From NCBI GenBank assembly GCA_002337145.1, contig DDFK01000001.1, positions 434,001 to 498,000 of the forward strand: a stretch of DNA of 64,000 bases. Reading direction: 5' to 3'. Origin of the DNA: Chitinophagaceae bacterium UBA1930. GTDB taxonomy: Bacteria > Bacteroidota > Bacteroidia > Chitinophagales > Chitinophagaceae. Position 1 is the first letter of the stretch. Every line of letters starts with the position of its first letter. A model generated the notes under the pieces. The model had not been told where the DNA came from and did no database searches. It worked only from the letters and a program-made list of their open reading frames with translations. Position numbers and translations under genes: made by a program. Shown one piece after another: positions 1-9,300 of this stretch.

Positions 1-54
1 TAACGCTTTGCATGCAATTGACACATTGATATAATCCTGTAGCTTTTCCCATAA

Positions 55-411
55 CTAACGGTAAATGGTTTGAAGCTTGTCAATATTTCCGTCAAAGTAT
101 GCTACACATGCATCCAAAATAGCGCTGACAGTACCATCATTATTCCGTTCAAAATTGCTTAAATAAATGTCCAGGTTAATTATTCCATGTTCTGGCCAAG
201 TGTGTATCGATATATGGCTTTCGCTTAAACAGACTACCCCTGTAAAGCCCGCAGGTGAAAAATTATGATATACTTCCCCTAAATTCCTTAAGCTATATTG
301 CAGTATCAAATCATCTATTAATTTTTTACACCCTGCAAAACGTAAAAGTCTATCCTCATTATTAGTTGTAAGTGTAGCAATTATATGGGTACCGGGCTGG
401 TAACTATTCAT
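55..411 (-). CDS. speD: SpeD/SpeH-family pyruvoyl decarboxylase (S-adenosylmethionine decarboxylase-like)
   Basis: The 118-aa protein has the length and layout of the class 1b bacterial AdoMet decarboxylase, which supplies decarboxylated AdoMet for spermidine synthesis. The self-cleavage motif LSESHISIHTWPE is intact: cleavage is expected between Glu64 and Ser65, with Ser65 becoming the pyruvoyl group. Against the Thermotoga maritima numbering (offset of two) His68 is kept as His70, Ser55 is Thr57, and the catalytic Cys83 is replaced by Ser85 in LDIYLSNF. Loss of that Cys makes true AdoMet activity uncertain; homologues of this family have been reported to act as arginine or ornithine decarboxylases. 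It is divergent from the YgiC-like ligase cluster, which also belongs to polyamine-type chemistry. Family assignment is firm, substrate is not. Confidence 0.85.
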   Translation of the reverse strand: MNSYQPGTHIIATLTTNNEDRLLRFAGCKKLIDDLILQYSLRNLGEVYHNFSPAGFTGVVCLSESHISIHTWPEHGIINLDIYLSNFERNNDGTVSAILDACVAYFDGNIDKLQTIYR

Positions 412-948
412 GCAGTAGTAGTTTTTAAATCAGGCTTGTAAATTATCATATTCATATCAATTACAGAAATCACGTTTCTTGCCGGATTCCATCCCGTAAT
501 CGAAAAGTAAAACCTTCACCAAAAATTAAATTTGAAACCGTGTAACAAAAAAGAGCTCCACAACCACCCTCCCGCAATTCCGTCTATTAACCACTCATCA
601 ATTCCCGCTACCAATCTTCCTATCGCAAGTCCCGCTGTTCACTGAAATATTTTGTGTATTGTTCGGCGTTCCTATATCTTTATGTCTTCAAAGTAAACGG
701 AGCCTTGCTCCAATGCAACATGAACCACTACATAAGGGCCCTCTTTACCAATTGCAGGTTAAGGGAAAACCCACCACGGCAATAACTGCACTTCCCCAAA
801 CAATTTTCAGGAAACACAGGCATAAAGAATTATGTGGATATATTCCACACCAATGTATCCATATACCTGCTAATTTTCCTGTATGATTCAACCACAACAG
901 TGGACTGGGGAACCCTTGCACAAACCCGATTTCAAAAACAATTTACAC
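412..948. other. Intergenic region between speD-like gene and lipoprotein cluster
   Basis: This 537-base gap separates two divergent units. I find no convincing gene in it: the open frame at 659-886 has no recognisable signal, domain or good start context. It contains one promoter-like element, listed separately, which would leave a long leader of roughly 260 bases ahead of the first lipoprotein. No riboswitch structure was recognised. Confidence 0.5.
651..682 (+). promoter_or_regulatory. Candidate Bacteroidota sigma-A promoter for the lipoprotein-ygiC-flotillin cluster
   Basis: TTTG at 651-654 is followed after 20 bases by TATCTTTA at 675-682, which matches the Bacteroidota consensus TTTG-N19-21-TANNTTTG in all but the last base. 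It points towards the lipoprotein at 949. This is pattern matching only; the long implied leader lowers confidence. Confidence 0.4.
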
Positions 949-1284
949 ATGAATAAAATGAAACCAATTGTACTGGTAATACTTGCCGGTGCCCTACTGC
1001 TAATGCTTTCTTGTAGCGAGAAAAAGAACGAAGACGTAACCAACGAAGTAAACAAAATGGGTTCGGTAGAAAGCTCGGTAACCGTTCAGCATGCAGACAG
1101 TCTGCACGACATACTGATTACCACTCACAAAGTATGGAACAACAATGTTGCGTACAAAACCATCGAATACAGGGACACCATTCCTGCGCTGGGCACCGAA
1201 CATACAAGTGCCGAAAATGAAGATGGCGATACAAAAAACGTAACCGTAAAAAAGGATTACGAAATTTTTATAACGGTAAAATAA
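949..1284 (+). CDS. Small lipoprotein of unknown function
   Basis: The likely start is the ATG at 949, because MNKMKPIVLVILAGALLLML followed by SCSEKK is a classical lipoprotein signal with the lipobox Cys; the in-frame ATG at 883 would put 22 hydrophilic residues in front of it. The mature part (about 90 aa) is polar, rich in Thr, Val and Lys, and predicted to be exported. No family was recognised. It is the first gene of a same-strand series with a second lipoprotein, a YgiC-like ligase and a flotillin, so a role at the cell envelope with them is inferred. Confidence 0.6.
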   Translation: MNKMKPIVLVILAGALLLMLSCSEKKNEDVTNEVNKMGSVESSVTVQHADSLHDILITTHKVWNNNVAYKTIEYRDTIPALGTEHTSAENEDGDTKNVTVKKDYEIFITVK

Positions 1285-1307
1285 TGTAGCCAGCAACAGT
1301 ACACCAA

Positions 1308-1348
1308 TGGGCTTTACTGGCGTCGCACCCATGTACGTCCTAAACGTT
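1308..1348 (+). repeat. Short interspersed repeat, copy 1
   Basis: TGGGCTTTACTGG (1308-1320), CACCCAT (1326-1332) and AACGTT (1343-1348) recur in the same order on the opposite strand at 3020-3064. The 15-base core TGGCGTCGCACCCAT recurs at 12255-12269. All copies lie in intergenic DNA. Confidence 0.55.
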
Positions 1349-1396
1349 ACTGGGCAATCGAACACCAAATAAGTTCCGCTACCAAACCAACAAACA

Positions 1397-1738
1397 ATGA
1401 AAAAAACAAAACATATCGAACTCATCCTGATCACTGCTATACTGGCAAGTTGCAACCAGCCCAAACCCAACAACGACTGGGACTCTGGTAACAAAACGCA
1501 TATACGCAGCGACAGTACAGCACCTTATACAAGGGTACACCACCACAGTGGCATTGGCTCTGCACTGCTCTGGTACTATGCCTTTCGCCCCTATGGCAAC
1601 TACTACAACGGCAGCTACCAACGTGCAGGTTACTACTCCAGTGCCATACAACCCAGCAGTAATATTGGCAGCAACAGTTTTAAAAGTGGCGTGGTAAGGG
1701 GTGGCTTTGGCAAGGGTGCTTATTCTGTAAGTAGCTAA
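1397..1738 (+). CDS. Small lipoprotein, possibly YgiB-like
   Basis: The 113-aa product starts with MKKTKHIELILITAILASC, a lipoprotein signal with lipobox ILASC. The mature part is low-complexity, rich in Ser, Gly, Tyr and Asn, and ends in a RGGFGKGAYS-type tail. That tail and the position directly before a YgiC-type ATP-grasp gene recall the ygiB (DUF1190)-ygiC pair of E. coli; the similarity is by feature and context, not by alignment. Together with the flotillin downstream it probably belongs to an envelope-stress or membrane-organisation module. It could alternatively be an unrelated surface lipoprotein. Confidence 0.6.
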   Translation: MKKTKHIELILITAILASCNQPKPNNDWDSGNKTHIRSDSTAPYTRVHHHSGIGSALLWYYAFRPYGNYYNGSYQRAGYYSSAIQPSSNIGSNSFKSGVVRGGFGKGAYSVSS

Positions 1739-1820
1739 GCCATTGCTCCAATAAATAAAAGGACAAAACAAACAATATTAATCAACTAAATAATTCCCCT
1801 TTAGGGGATAGGTGTAAACA

Positions 1821-2951
1821 ATGAAACGAGTTATAACAAACCCACGCAACAACTGGCAATCGGCCGTAGAAAAACTGGGCTTCGGTTTCCACACTAGCAA
1901 TGTGCCCTACTGGGACGAAAGCGTGTACTACGAATTTTCCATGGACGAAGTGCTATATATAGAAAAAGCAACTGCCGAACTTTGGGACCTATGCCTGGGT
2001 GCCGTACAGCATGTTATGGACAATAACCTGTACAAACATTTTGGCATTCCTGAATCATTCATTCCTTTAATTGAAAGAAGCTGGACAGAAGACCATCCCG
2101 CCATTTATGGCAGGTTTGACTTCTGTTATAAAAATGGCCAGGTAAAATTATTGGAGTTCAATGCCGACACACCCACCAGCCTATACGAAGCAGGTATTGT
2201 GCAATGGTTCTGGCTACAGGATTTTGACAAGAGCAAAGACCAGTTCAACAGCGTGCACGAAAAGCTGATTGCTTACTGGAAATACCTGAAGGAATTTCTG
2301 TACGAAGGCACGCTGCATTTTACCTGCCTAAAAGAAACCTTGGAAGACCTGACCAACACAGAATACATGCGTGACTGTGCCATGCAGGCGGGACTTGACA
2401 CCAAACTTGTTTTTGTAGACGATATTGGCTGGGATGAACATGCACAGGAATTTGTTGACATGGAAAATGAACCCATTAAAAACATCTTCAAGCTATACCC
2501 TTGGGAATGGATGGTAAACGACGAATTTGGCAGCCATATTTTGGCCGAAAGAAACAAAATATTATGGATTGAGCCAGCATGGAAAATGATCCTCAGCAAC
2601 AAAGCCATACTGCCCATTCTTTGGAAACTGTACCCAGACTGTCCATACTTATTGCCTGCCTATTTTGATGCAGACAAGTTGATGAACTATGTAAAGAAAC
2701 CCATACTTTCAAGGGAAGGTGCCAACATACAGGTTGTTCAGAACAATACTACTGTTCAACAAACGGAAGGTGCTTACGGCAAAGAAGGCTATATATACCA
2801 GGAACTGTTTGAACTGCCAGCATTCAGCGGCAACTACCCTGTAATTGGCAGTTGGGTAATTGGCCAGGAGCCTGCAGGCATGGGCATTAGGGAAGCCAAT
2901 AGTTTAATAACCGACAATAAAAGCAGGTTTGTGCCACATTTGATTAACTAA
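1821..2951 (+). CDS. ygiC: Glutathionylspermidine synthase-like ATP-grasp ligase (YgiC/YjfC type)
   Basis: The 376-aa protein has the length of E. coli YgiC and carries typical blocks of the glutathionylspermidine synthetase pre-ATP-grasp family: GRFDFCYKNGQVKLLEFNAD near residue 95, TPTSLYEAG, EPAWKMILSNKAILPILW, KPILSREGANI and a C-terminal GSWVIGQEPAGMGIREA. The family joins a polyamine-like amine to a carboxylate using ATP; it lacks the amidase half of true Gsp synthetase, so the amine and acceptor are not known. It sits between a YgiB-like lipoprotein and a flotillin and a short distance from a SpeD-family decarboxylase. No key block looks missing. Family is firm; substrate is open. Confidence 0.9.
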   Translation: MKRVITNPRNNWQSAVEKLGFGFHTSNVPYWDESVYYEFSMDEVLYIEKATAELWDLCLGAVQHVMDNNLYKHFGIPESFIPLIERSWTEDHPAIYGRFDFCYKNGQVKLLEFNADTPTSLYEAGIVQWFWLQDFDKSKDQFNSVHEKLIAYWKYLKEFLYEGTLHFTCLKETLEDLTNTEYMRDCAMQAGLDTKLVFVDDIGWDEHAQEFVDMENEPIKNIFKLYPWEWMVNDEFGSHILAERNKILWIEPAWKMILSNKAILPILWKLYPDCPYLLPAYFDADKLMNYVKKPILSREGANIQVVQNNTTVQQTEGAYGKEGYIYQELFELPAFSGNYPVIGSWVIGQEPAGMGIREANSLITDNKSRFVPHLIN

Positions 2952-3019
2952 TGTGGCCCACTCCAAAAGAGTAAGCCACTATAAGTACTACGCTTAGATA
3001 AAAGTCCGGACTTTTTCTG

Positions 3020-3064
3020 AACGTTGATGGGTGTCCCGATAGCTATCGGGACCAGTAAAGCCCA
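3020..3064 (-). repeat. Short interspersed repeat, copy 2, with a 20-base palindrome
   Basis: Read on the minus strand this matches the repeat at 1308-1348, but its centre holds the perfect palindrome GTCCCGATAGCTATCGGGAC (3033-3052), flanked by ATGGG/CCCAT arms that extend the hairpin. A degenerate copy of the palindrome occurs at 43396-43415. It lies between the ligase and the flotillin and could act as a weak terminator or processing site. Confidence 0.6.
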
Positions 3065-3146
3065 TCCATGCACAAAGCTGGCAACACAAACAAATCAACC
3101 ATTAACAATACCCCTCATATTATAGAGGGGAACAAAACTTACAACC

Positions 3147-5060
3147 ATGGACGCAGCACATTTTTTTGCAACCTATGGATGGATACTCATCCTGTTGCTA
3201 TGTTTGATCTTTTACAAATTCATACTCCGTGTTTTCTTTGGTATGGTCATCGTACCCGAAAACAGGATCGGTTTGGTAACCAAGAAATTCGTTCTCTTTG
3301 GTGCCAACAAAAGCCTGCCCGATGGCAGGATCATTGCCACCAAGGGCGAAGCGGGCTTCCAGGCAAAAGCCCTGGCACCGGGACTTTACTGGGGCATGTG
3401 GCCCTGGCAGTACGGTGTGGACATGCAGACTTTTACCGTGATACCCGAAGGCAGGATTGGTTTGGTATTAAGCAATGACGGTTCCGAAATACCCACGGGT
3501 GCCATATTGGGCAGGCGTGTTGACAGTGACAACTTTCAGGATGCCGAAAAGTTTTTAATGAACGGCGGGCAAAAAGGCCGTCAAACAGCCTATATCACCG
3601 CAGGTACTTACCGTATCAACACATTTGCCTTTACATTAACCATTGCCGACATGGTCATCATTCACGAAAACATGGTGGGCATTGTTACAACATTGGATGG
3701 CCACCCCATTGAGAGTGGGCAGATAGCGGGCAAGTTTGTGGATGGGCACAACAACTTCCAGGACTTTGATACTTTTTTGCAACATGAAGGTAACAGGGGT
3801 CTGCAGCCAACCATTATTCTTGCGGGTAGCTACAATATAAACCCTTGGGCAGTACAGATTGAAGAAGTGCCCATGACCGATGTGCCCATTGGTTATGTAG
3901 GTGTGGTCATCAGTTATATTGGCCAGGATGGCAAGGACCTTACAGGCGATAATTTTAAGCACGGCAATATTGTCGAAAAAGGTTTCCGTGGTGTATGGAT
4001 GCAACCTTACGGACCCGGTAAATATCCCTTTAACAAGTACACCATGAAAGTGGAACTGGTACCTACCACCAACCTGGTACTTAACTGGGCCAACGCCAGA
4101 AGCGAAAGCCATCAGTTGGACAAAAATTTAAGTACCATCACCGTGCGTTCACGCGATGGCTTCCCATTCAACCTAGATGTAAGCCAGATCATACACATAC
4201 CCGCAAACGAAGCACCAAAAGTAATTGCACGTTTCGGCAGCATGAACAACCTGGTAAGCCAGGTACTTGAACCAACCATCGGTAACTACTTCAGGAACTC
4301 TGCACAGGATAGTGATGTCATCTCCTTCCTCTCAACCCGTAAGGAAAGACAAAGCAGTGCCAAGGAACATATACGTGCCGTGCTGGATGAGTACAATGTA
4401 AACGCAGTGGATACGCTGATTGGCGACATCGTTCCGCCGGAAGCATTGATGAAAACACTGACCGATAGGAAGATTGCGGAAGAAGAGCAAAAAACCTATC
4501 AGACACAGAAAATGGCCCAGGAACAAAGACAGGGCATGGAAAAAGAAACAGCCATTGCCGACATGCAAAAAGAAATTGTAAAGGCACAACAAAGCGTAGA
4601 GATTGCACAACGCACAGCCGATGCAACCGTGAAAAAAGCAGAAGGTGATGCCAACAGCCTCAAGCTACAGGTAGATGCAGAAGCCACAGCAACCAAGATG
4701 CGTGCAAATGCCGAAGCAGAGGCTACCAAAGCAAGAGCAGGTGCACAGGCCGAAGCCACCAAACTAAATGCCAGTGCCGATGCAGAGAAAATCAGCAAGA
4801 CAGGTTTGGCCGAAGCAGAAAAGATCATGGCCATTGGTAAAAGCACCGCAGAAGCCTATGAGTTGCAGGTAAAGGCCATGGGCGGCGACAACTTTACCCG
4901 TTTTAAAGTAACCGAAGAAATTGGCAAGGGAAACATTAAAGTAATACCAGATATTTTAATTAACGGCAGCAACGGTACCGATGGTGGTATTAACGGATTG
5001 TTGGGTATGAAGCTGATGGAATTGATGGAAGTAAAGAATAAAGACGAAGCTAGTAAATAA
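3147..5060 (+). CDS. Flotillin-like SPFH-domain membrane protein
   Basis: The 637-aa protein has one N-terminal membrane segment (about residues 8-35, WILILLLCLIFYKFILRVFF), a long beta-rich region, an SPFH/band-7 domain (about 310-440) and an Ala/Glu-rich coiled coil (about 450-590) with repeats such as AEATK. The C-terminus (VIPDILINGSNGTDGGINGLL) is typical of YqiK/flotillin proteins. Between residues 150 and 260 two tandem beta modules resemble one another (AGTYRINTFAF and AGSYNINPWAV, each followed by VGIV/VGVV). Flotillins form oligomeric membrane scaffolds. Its place after a YgiC-like ligase matches a recurring envelope-stress association of SPFH proteins with such ligases. The start at 3147 gives a normal signal-anchor. 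Confidence 0.9.
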   Translation: MDAAHFFATYGWILILLLCLIFYKFILRVFFGMVIVPENRIGLVTKKFVLFGANKSLPDGRIIATKGEAGFQAKALAPGLYWGMWPWQYGVDMQTFTVIPEGRIGLVLSNDGSEIPTGAILGRRVDSDNFQDAEKFLMNGGQKGRQTAYITAGTYRINTFAFTLTIADMVIIHENMVGIVTTLDGHPIESGQIAGKFVDGHNNFQDFDTFLQHEGNRGLQPTIILAGSYNINPWAVQIEEVPMTDVPIGYVGVVISYIGQDGKDLTGDNFKHGNIVEKGFRGVWMQPYGPGKYPFNKYTMKVELVPTTNLVLNWANARSESHQLDKNLSTITVRSRDGFPFNLDVSQIIHIPANEAPKVIARFGSMNNLVSQVLEPTIGNYFRNSAQDSDVISFLSTRKERQSSAKEHIRAVLDEYNVNAVDTLIGDIVPPEALMKTLTDRKIAEEEQKTYQTQKMAQEQRQGMEKETAIADMQKEIVKAQQSVEIAQRTADATVKKAEGDANSLKLQVDAEATATKMRANAEAEATKARAGAQAEATKLNASADAEKISKTGLAEAEKIMAIGKSTAEAYELQVKAMGGDNFTRFKVTEEIGKGNIKVIPDILINGSNGTDGGINGLLGMKLMELMEVKNKDEASK

Positions 5061-5073
5061 AGTGAAAAAGTTT

Positions 5074-5113
5074 ATAAAGTAATGGCGATGCTAAAGCATC
5101 GCCATTACTTTAT
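5074..5113. terminator. Bidirectional terminator, 18-bp perfect stem
   Basis: Arms at 5074-5091 and 5096-5113 are perfectly complementary, with loop TAAA. The arms begin and end in A- and T-rich runs, so the hairpin can end transcription from both sides. It lies just after the flotillin stop and before the stop of the convergent lipoprotein gene. Confidence 0.85.
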
Positions 5114-5131
5114 CCTTCCGTATATCAACTA

Positions 5132-5581
5132 TTAATACCTTCTAAACTCATACCGTTCAGCACGGCCTGCATAATAATCCGTACCCACAAAACTGTTACC
5201 ACCGTATAAAAAGTTTTCAAAGTTCAAAGTAATATAACTGTTATTATAGCCGCTTAACTGCACGTTCAAACTCTGGTGTGCACCATAACGTGGGTAACCG
5301 CCATCATCAAAATAATCGCCGGTTGAATTATAGATGTACCAGCTTCCACGCATGGTTATCTGGTTATCACGATAAGTAACCGACCCATCATCATAAAAAG
5401 TAAACACACCATTTTCCAATCCGGTATTGATGGTTTGCCAGCCATAATTGGTGGCTCTTGCCGCATCGTACAATATCCATGAACCCGAAAGGCTGCTGCC
5501 TTGGTTAACCACTACTTTGGTACAACTGGCCAAAGAAGCAACAATGAACAAAACAAACACCGAGCGTAAAAGAGTTTTCAT
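5132..5581 (-). CDS. Lipoprotein of unknown function
   Basis: The start at 5581 is chosen because MKTLLRSVFVLFIVASLASC is a standard lipoprotein signal with lipobox LASC; a longer frame starting at 5605 adds eight residues with no signal value. The mature part of about 130 aa is Tyr-, Gly- and Asn-rich with GSWILYDA, GSWYIY and FYDDGSVTY, suggesting a small lipocalin-like beta barrel, a common layout in Bacteroidota lipoproteins. It is monocistronic, convergent with the flotillin and divergent from mksE. Function not recognised. Confidence 0.7.
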   Translation of the reverse strand: MKTLLRSVFVLFIVASLASCTKVVVNQGSSLSGSWILYDAARATNYGWQTINTGLENGVFTFYDDGSVTYRDNQITMRGSWYIYNSTGDYFDDGGYPRYGAHQSLNVQLSGYNNSYITLNFENFLYGGNSFVGTDYYAGRAERYEFRRY

Positions 5582-5766
5582 ACCGTAAATTTTAAAGGTG
5601 AGCAATTTTTACAGCTATAAATACAAGTTTGCCACCACAGTTGTATAACACATTCTTTTTAGAAAAGCTTTAACTAAAATAAAATTATCCACCGCTTTTT
5701 AACGATAATAGCCAGTTAGGTACCGATTGCACTACAAACCATCAAAACCACTAAGTTTGTTGCCCC

Positions 5767-6333
5767 ATGAACATACCCAAGCAGACTTCCGACATCTTTG
5801 AATTGCTGAGCAAAGGAAACTTCCTTTGTTCGGACAGTGCAGAAGACCATAACCGGAAATTGTACAATATAGTAGACACACATTTTGATGAACTGTACGA
5901 ATATTTTATGGCCATTGATTTTGTGCTGGAGAAAGGTGACGAGTATTTCTATTTTTCCCGCAAGGAGCTGAAGGCAGACCTGGAAAGAAAAATAGAGCAG
6001 ACCTATAAATGGATTGACATTGTAGACTTCTGCAAAACATTCGACAATGCTTTCGGTGCAGGCTTCCGTTTCTCCCCATCGCAAATTGACCAGCAACTAA
6101 GGGTAGATGCAAGTTTGAAAGACAAATTGGATACCATGAAAAGACTGGTAGGCGATGGCAGTTACAGCGAACGCATCAAAAAACTGATCAACGAACTATG
6201 CAACTACGGATATGCCGAACTGGAAAACGAGATACTGCAACAATACAAAGTAGTTGCCTCTTTTAAATACATTGAACAATTAATTGTAAGCATTACAATT
6301 TCCGAAGAAACACAACATGAGATTTCTCAATAA
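5767..6333 (+). CDS. mksE: MksE-like condensin accessory subunit (JetB-type)
   Basis: The 188-aa alpha-helical protein is encoded directly before an MksB-like SMC ATPase and overlaps it by 17 bases, so the two are translationally coupled. Size, charged helical composition (DIFELLSKGNFLCSD at the start; FKYIEQLIVSI at the end) and position match MksE/JetB, the winged-helix KITE-type subunit that bridges kleisin and SMC heads in MukBEF-family condensins. Assignment rests on context plus general character, since no catalytic motif exists in this family. A TAAGTTTG element (5752-5759) lies 7 bases before the start; if it were a -7 box the mRNA would be nearly leaderless, so this is only noted. 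Confidence 0.75.
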   Translation: MNIPKQTSDIFELLSKGNFLCSDSAEDHNRKLYNIVDTHFDELYEYFMAIDFVLEKGDEYFYFSRKELKADLERKIEQTYKWIDIVDFCKTFDNAFGAGFRFSPSQIDQQLRVDASLKDKLDTMKRLVGDGSYSERIKKLINELCNYGYAELENEILQQYKVVASFKYIEQLIVSITISEETQHEISQ

Positions 6334-9300
6334 GATTACGTTTATAAATAGTGCCACCATTAAATATGCAGAAGTAAGTATTGATGGCAATGTGCATTTT
6401 ATCGGTACACAAGGTGTTGGTAAAAGTACCCTGCTACGCTCCATACTTTTCTTTTATAATGCAGATACGTTAAAACTGGGCATTTCTAAAGAAAAGAAAA
6501 GCTTTGCCGAATACTACTTTCCGTACCAGAACTCCTATCTCATATACGAAGTAACCACAGAAGCCGGCAGCTACAGCATCATTGCATTCAAATCGCAGGG
6601 CAAGGTTTGCTTCCGGTTTACCGATACCGGTTACGACAAAAAATATTTTATTGCTGCTGATGGCAAAGCTTTTGAAAGCTGGGATGCAACAAGGACCTTA
6701 TTGGATGCAGACAAAGTATTCTATACCAAAAAAATTGACCGTTACGAAGAGTACCGCGATATTCTATACGGCAACAACGACACCAGGAAAGAGTTCAAGA
6801 AATATGCATTACTGGAAAGCAAGCAGTACCAGAACATTCCAAGAACGATACAGAATGTATTCCTCAATTCAAAGCTGGATGCGGAGTTCATCAAGCAGAC
6901 CATTATCATGTCTTTAAACGAAGAAGACATTGAAATTGATCTGCTAAGCTATACGCACCATTTAAAGGATTTTGAAGCACAACTCACCGACATCAATCTT
7001 TTCAAGCAAGGCTCCGTCTTAAAGCAAGCAGACAACGTAATAAAACTGCATACGGCCATCAGACATTTGGACAGGGAAAAGATTCAGTACTCCTTACAGC
7101 TTGCCCACAGCATTCAACAAGTGCAACGTACCGAACCCAAACTGCACGACAAAAAAGAAAGGGAAGAAAACAACAAAATCACCTTACAGCAAAAGATAGA
7201 AGAATCTGACAAAAGGTTCCAATCCAAATTACAGAAACTGAAAGGTGAAGTAACCGTTTTGGAAGACAAGCTAAAAACAATCAAAGAAAAACGGGAATAC
7301 TACGACAACAAGAAGATTATAGAAATAGAAGAACGTGTTGCCAAGAAAACGGATATTGAAGCAGAGCAGGCGAAACTGAAAAAAGATAAGGAACTGTTAT
7401 CATTCCAGTTCAAAGAAACAACACAGAAATACGATTTGCTGTTGCAGAACATTGAAAGCAGTTTCAAGGAGTTCGAGCAAAACAAAAACGCACAAAAGTT
7501 TGAGCTAAAAGATGCCCACTTTGTTTTAAAAAACCAGTTGAAAGATCAATTGGACAAATTGTTGGCCGATATAAAAAAGAACAACAAACAAAGTATAGAG
7601 CAGGCACAGCAAGAGATTGAACAGAAACAGCAGGCCTTGCAAGAAGCCCGATTAAAAAAAGAAGCTTTAAAACATAGCCGCTTCTATGAAGATGAACTGG
7701 TTGAAGCAAAGCAACAGATGGCCGATTTACAGTTGGCCATTCAGCAAAGCAACAACGAAGTGCAAATGCTGAAAGGCAAGCAAGACAACCTGATGAAGCA
7801 ATGGGAACTGGAGGATAAAACACTCAAACAAAATTCGGAAAGGGAAACCGAAAAACTCAACGAAACCATTGCAAAGCACCAGCAACAGATAGATGCCATT
7901 GATACCAAAATAAACAATAGCAAAGACTCTTTGTATGGCTGGCTGAACGAACACCACCATGGTTGGGAAAACACCATTGGTAAAGTGTTTGACGAGGAAC
8001 TGCTTTTTCAAAATGACCTTTCACCACAAAAAGCAACCGCTTCCGAATCTTTTTATGGCCTGACCATTAACCTGCACGAAATTACCAGCAAGGTAAAAAC
8101 GGTTGCAGATTACAAAGCAGAAAAAGACAGGCTTTCCGCCACCATCGAATCTGCCAAAAAGAAAGCAGCAGACCTGTTACAGAAGCAGACCGATGAACAG
8201 GAAAAACTGAAACGCAAACATCAACCCAAAATAAAAGAATACAAGGAAAGCCTTGCAGAGCAAAGCTATACAGCGGAACAAAGTGTCGTGAAACTTGACC
8301 ATGCAAAGCTTATCTTAAAAGACATTGAGCTAAAGGCAGCAGCAGAAAAGCAAGCAGCTTTGCACAATGCCGATGCTTTGATTGACGCAGCAACGGAAAA
8401 ACATTTAGAAGCCAAACAACTGCTGCAAAGCATTGACGACACTTTGCAAAAACAATTGAAGGCAAAAGAAAAAGAGCACGACAAGAAGCTGACCATTGAA
8501 GAAGAAACGCTCGATACCCAATTGCAGTTTCTGGATGCAGATATAGCCAATAACAAAAACAACTACGAAAAGCAGAAGCAGAAACTGTTAAAGCAACAGC
8601 AAACCGAACTTGCCGGCGAAGGTGCAAACACACAGCAACTGGCAGGCATAGAAGAACAACTCGTATTACTGCAAAAAGAACTGAACTTTATTGAAAAGAA
8701 CAGGGACATTATTGCCGAGTTCAAAAAAGACAAACGTGAGTTACTGGATAAAGCAGATGCATTTAAAAATGAAAAGCAGTTGCTGGAACACCGTTGCGAA
8801 AACGAGGAGCAAAAACATGCCCAACAAAAGCAAAAACATTTAGACGAAGTTGCGGATATACAAGAAAACATCATACACTTAACGACCGACCTGCAAAAAG
8901 CAAAAGACGATATTGCTTCTTTTACAAACTTTCAGCAAACGGAATGCTATGCAACCATTGCACCTATACACAGGGAAGCAAAAGAAGAAAACAGAACAGA
9001 CAAACGTACCAAAACTATAATTGACGAACTGAACAGGAGCTATTACAATGGCATCAAACGTTTGGATGAACTAAAAGAAGCCATCAATAAATTCCTGAGC
9101 AATTTCTCATCGCAGAACATTTTCAACTTTGCAACAGGGCTTATTGCCAAGCAGCAATACCTTGATTTTGCCGAGCAGCTGAATGATTTTATTACCGATA
9201 ACAAGATTGAGGAGTTCGAGAAACGCATTAACGAAAGGTTTGCCAACATCATTCACAGCGTTGGTAAGGAAACCACCAACCTGATGAGTAAGGGCGATGA

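Noticed and set aside
659..886. 75-aa open frame before the lipoprotein cluster
   Set aside because: No export signal, domain or start context, and it overlaps the promoter-like region.
8266..8874. Antisense frames inside mksB
   Set aside because: Cys/Ser/Phe-rich products mirror the Lys/Glu/Gln codons of the coiled coil and are shadows of the real gene.
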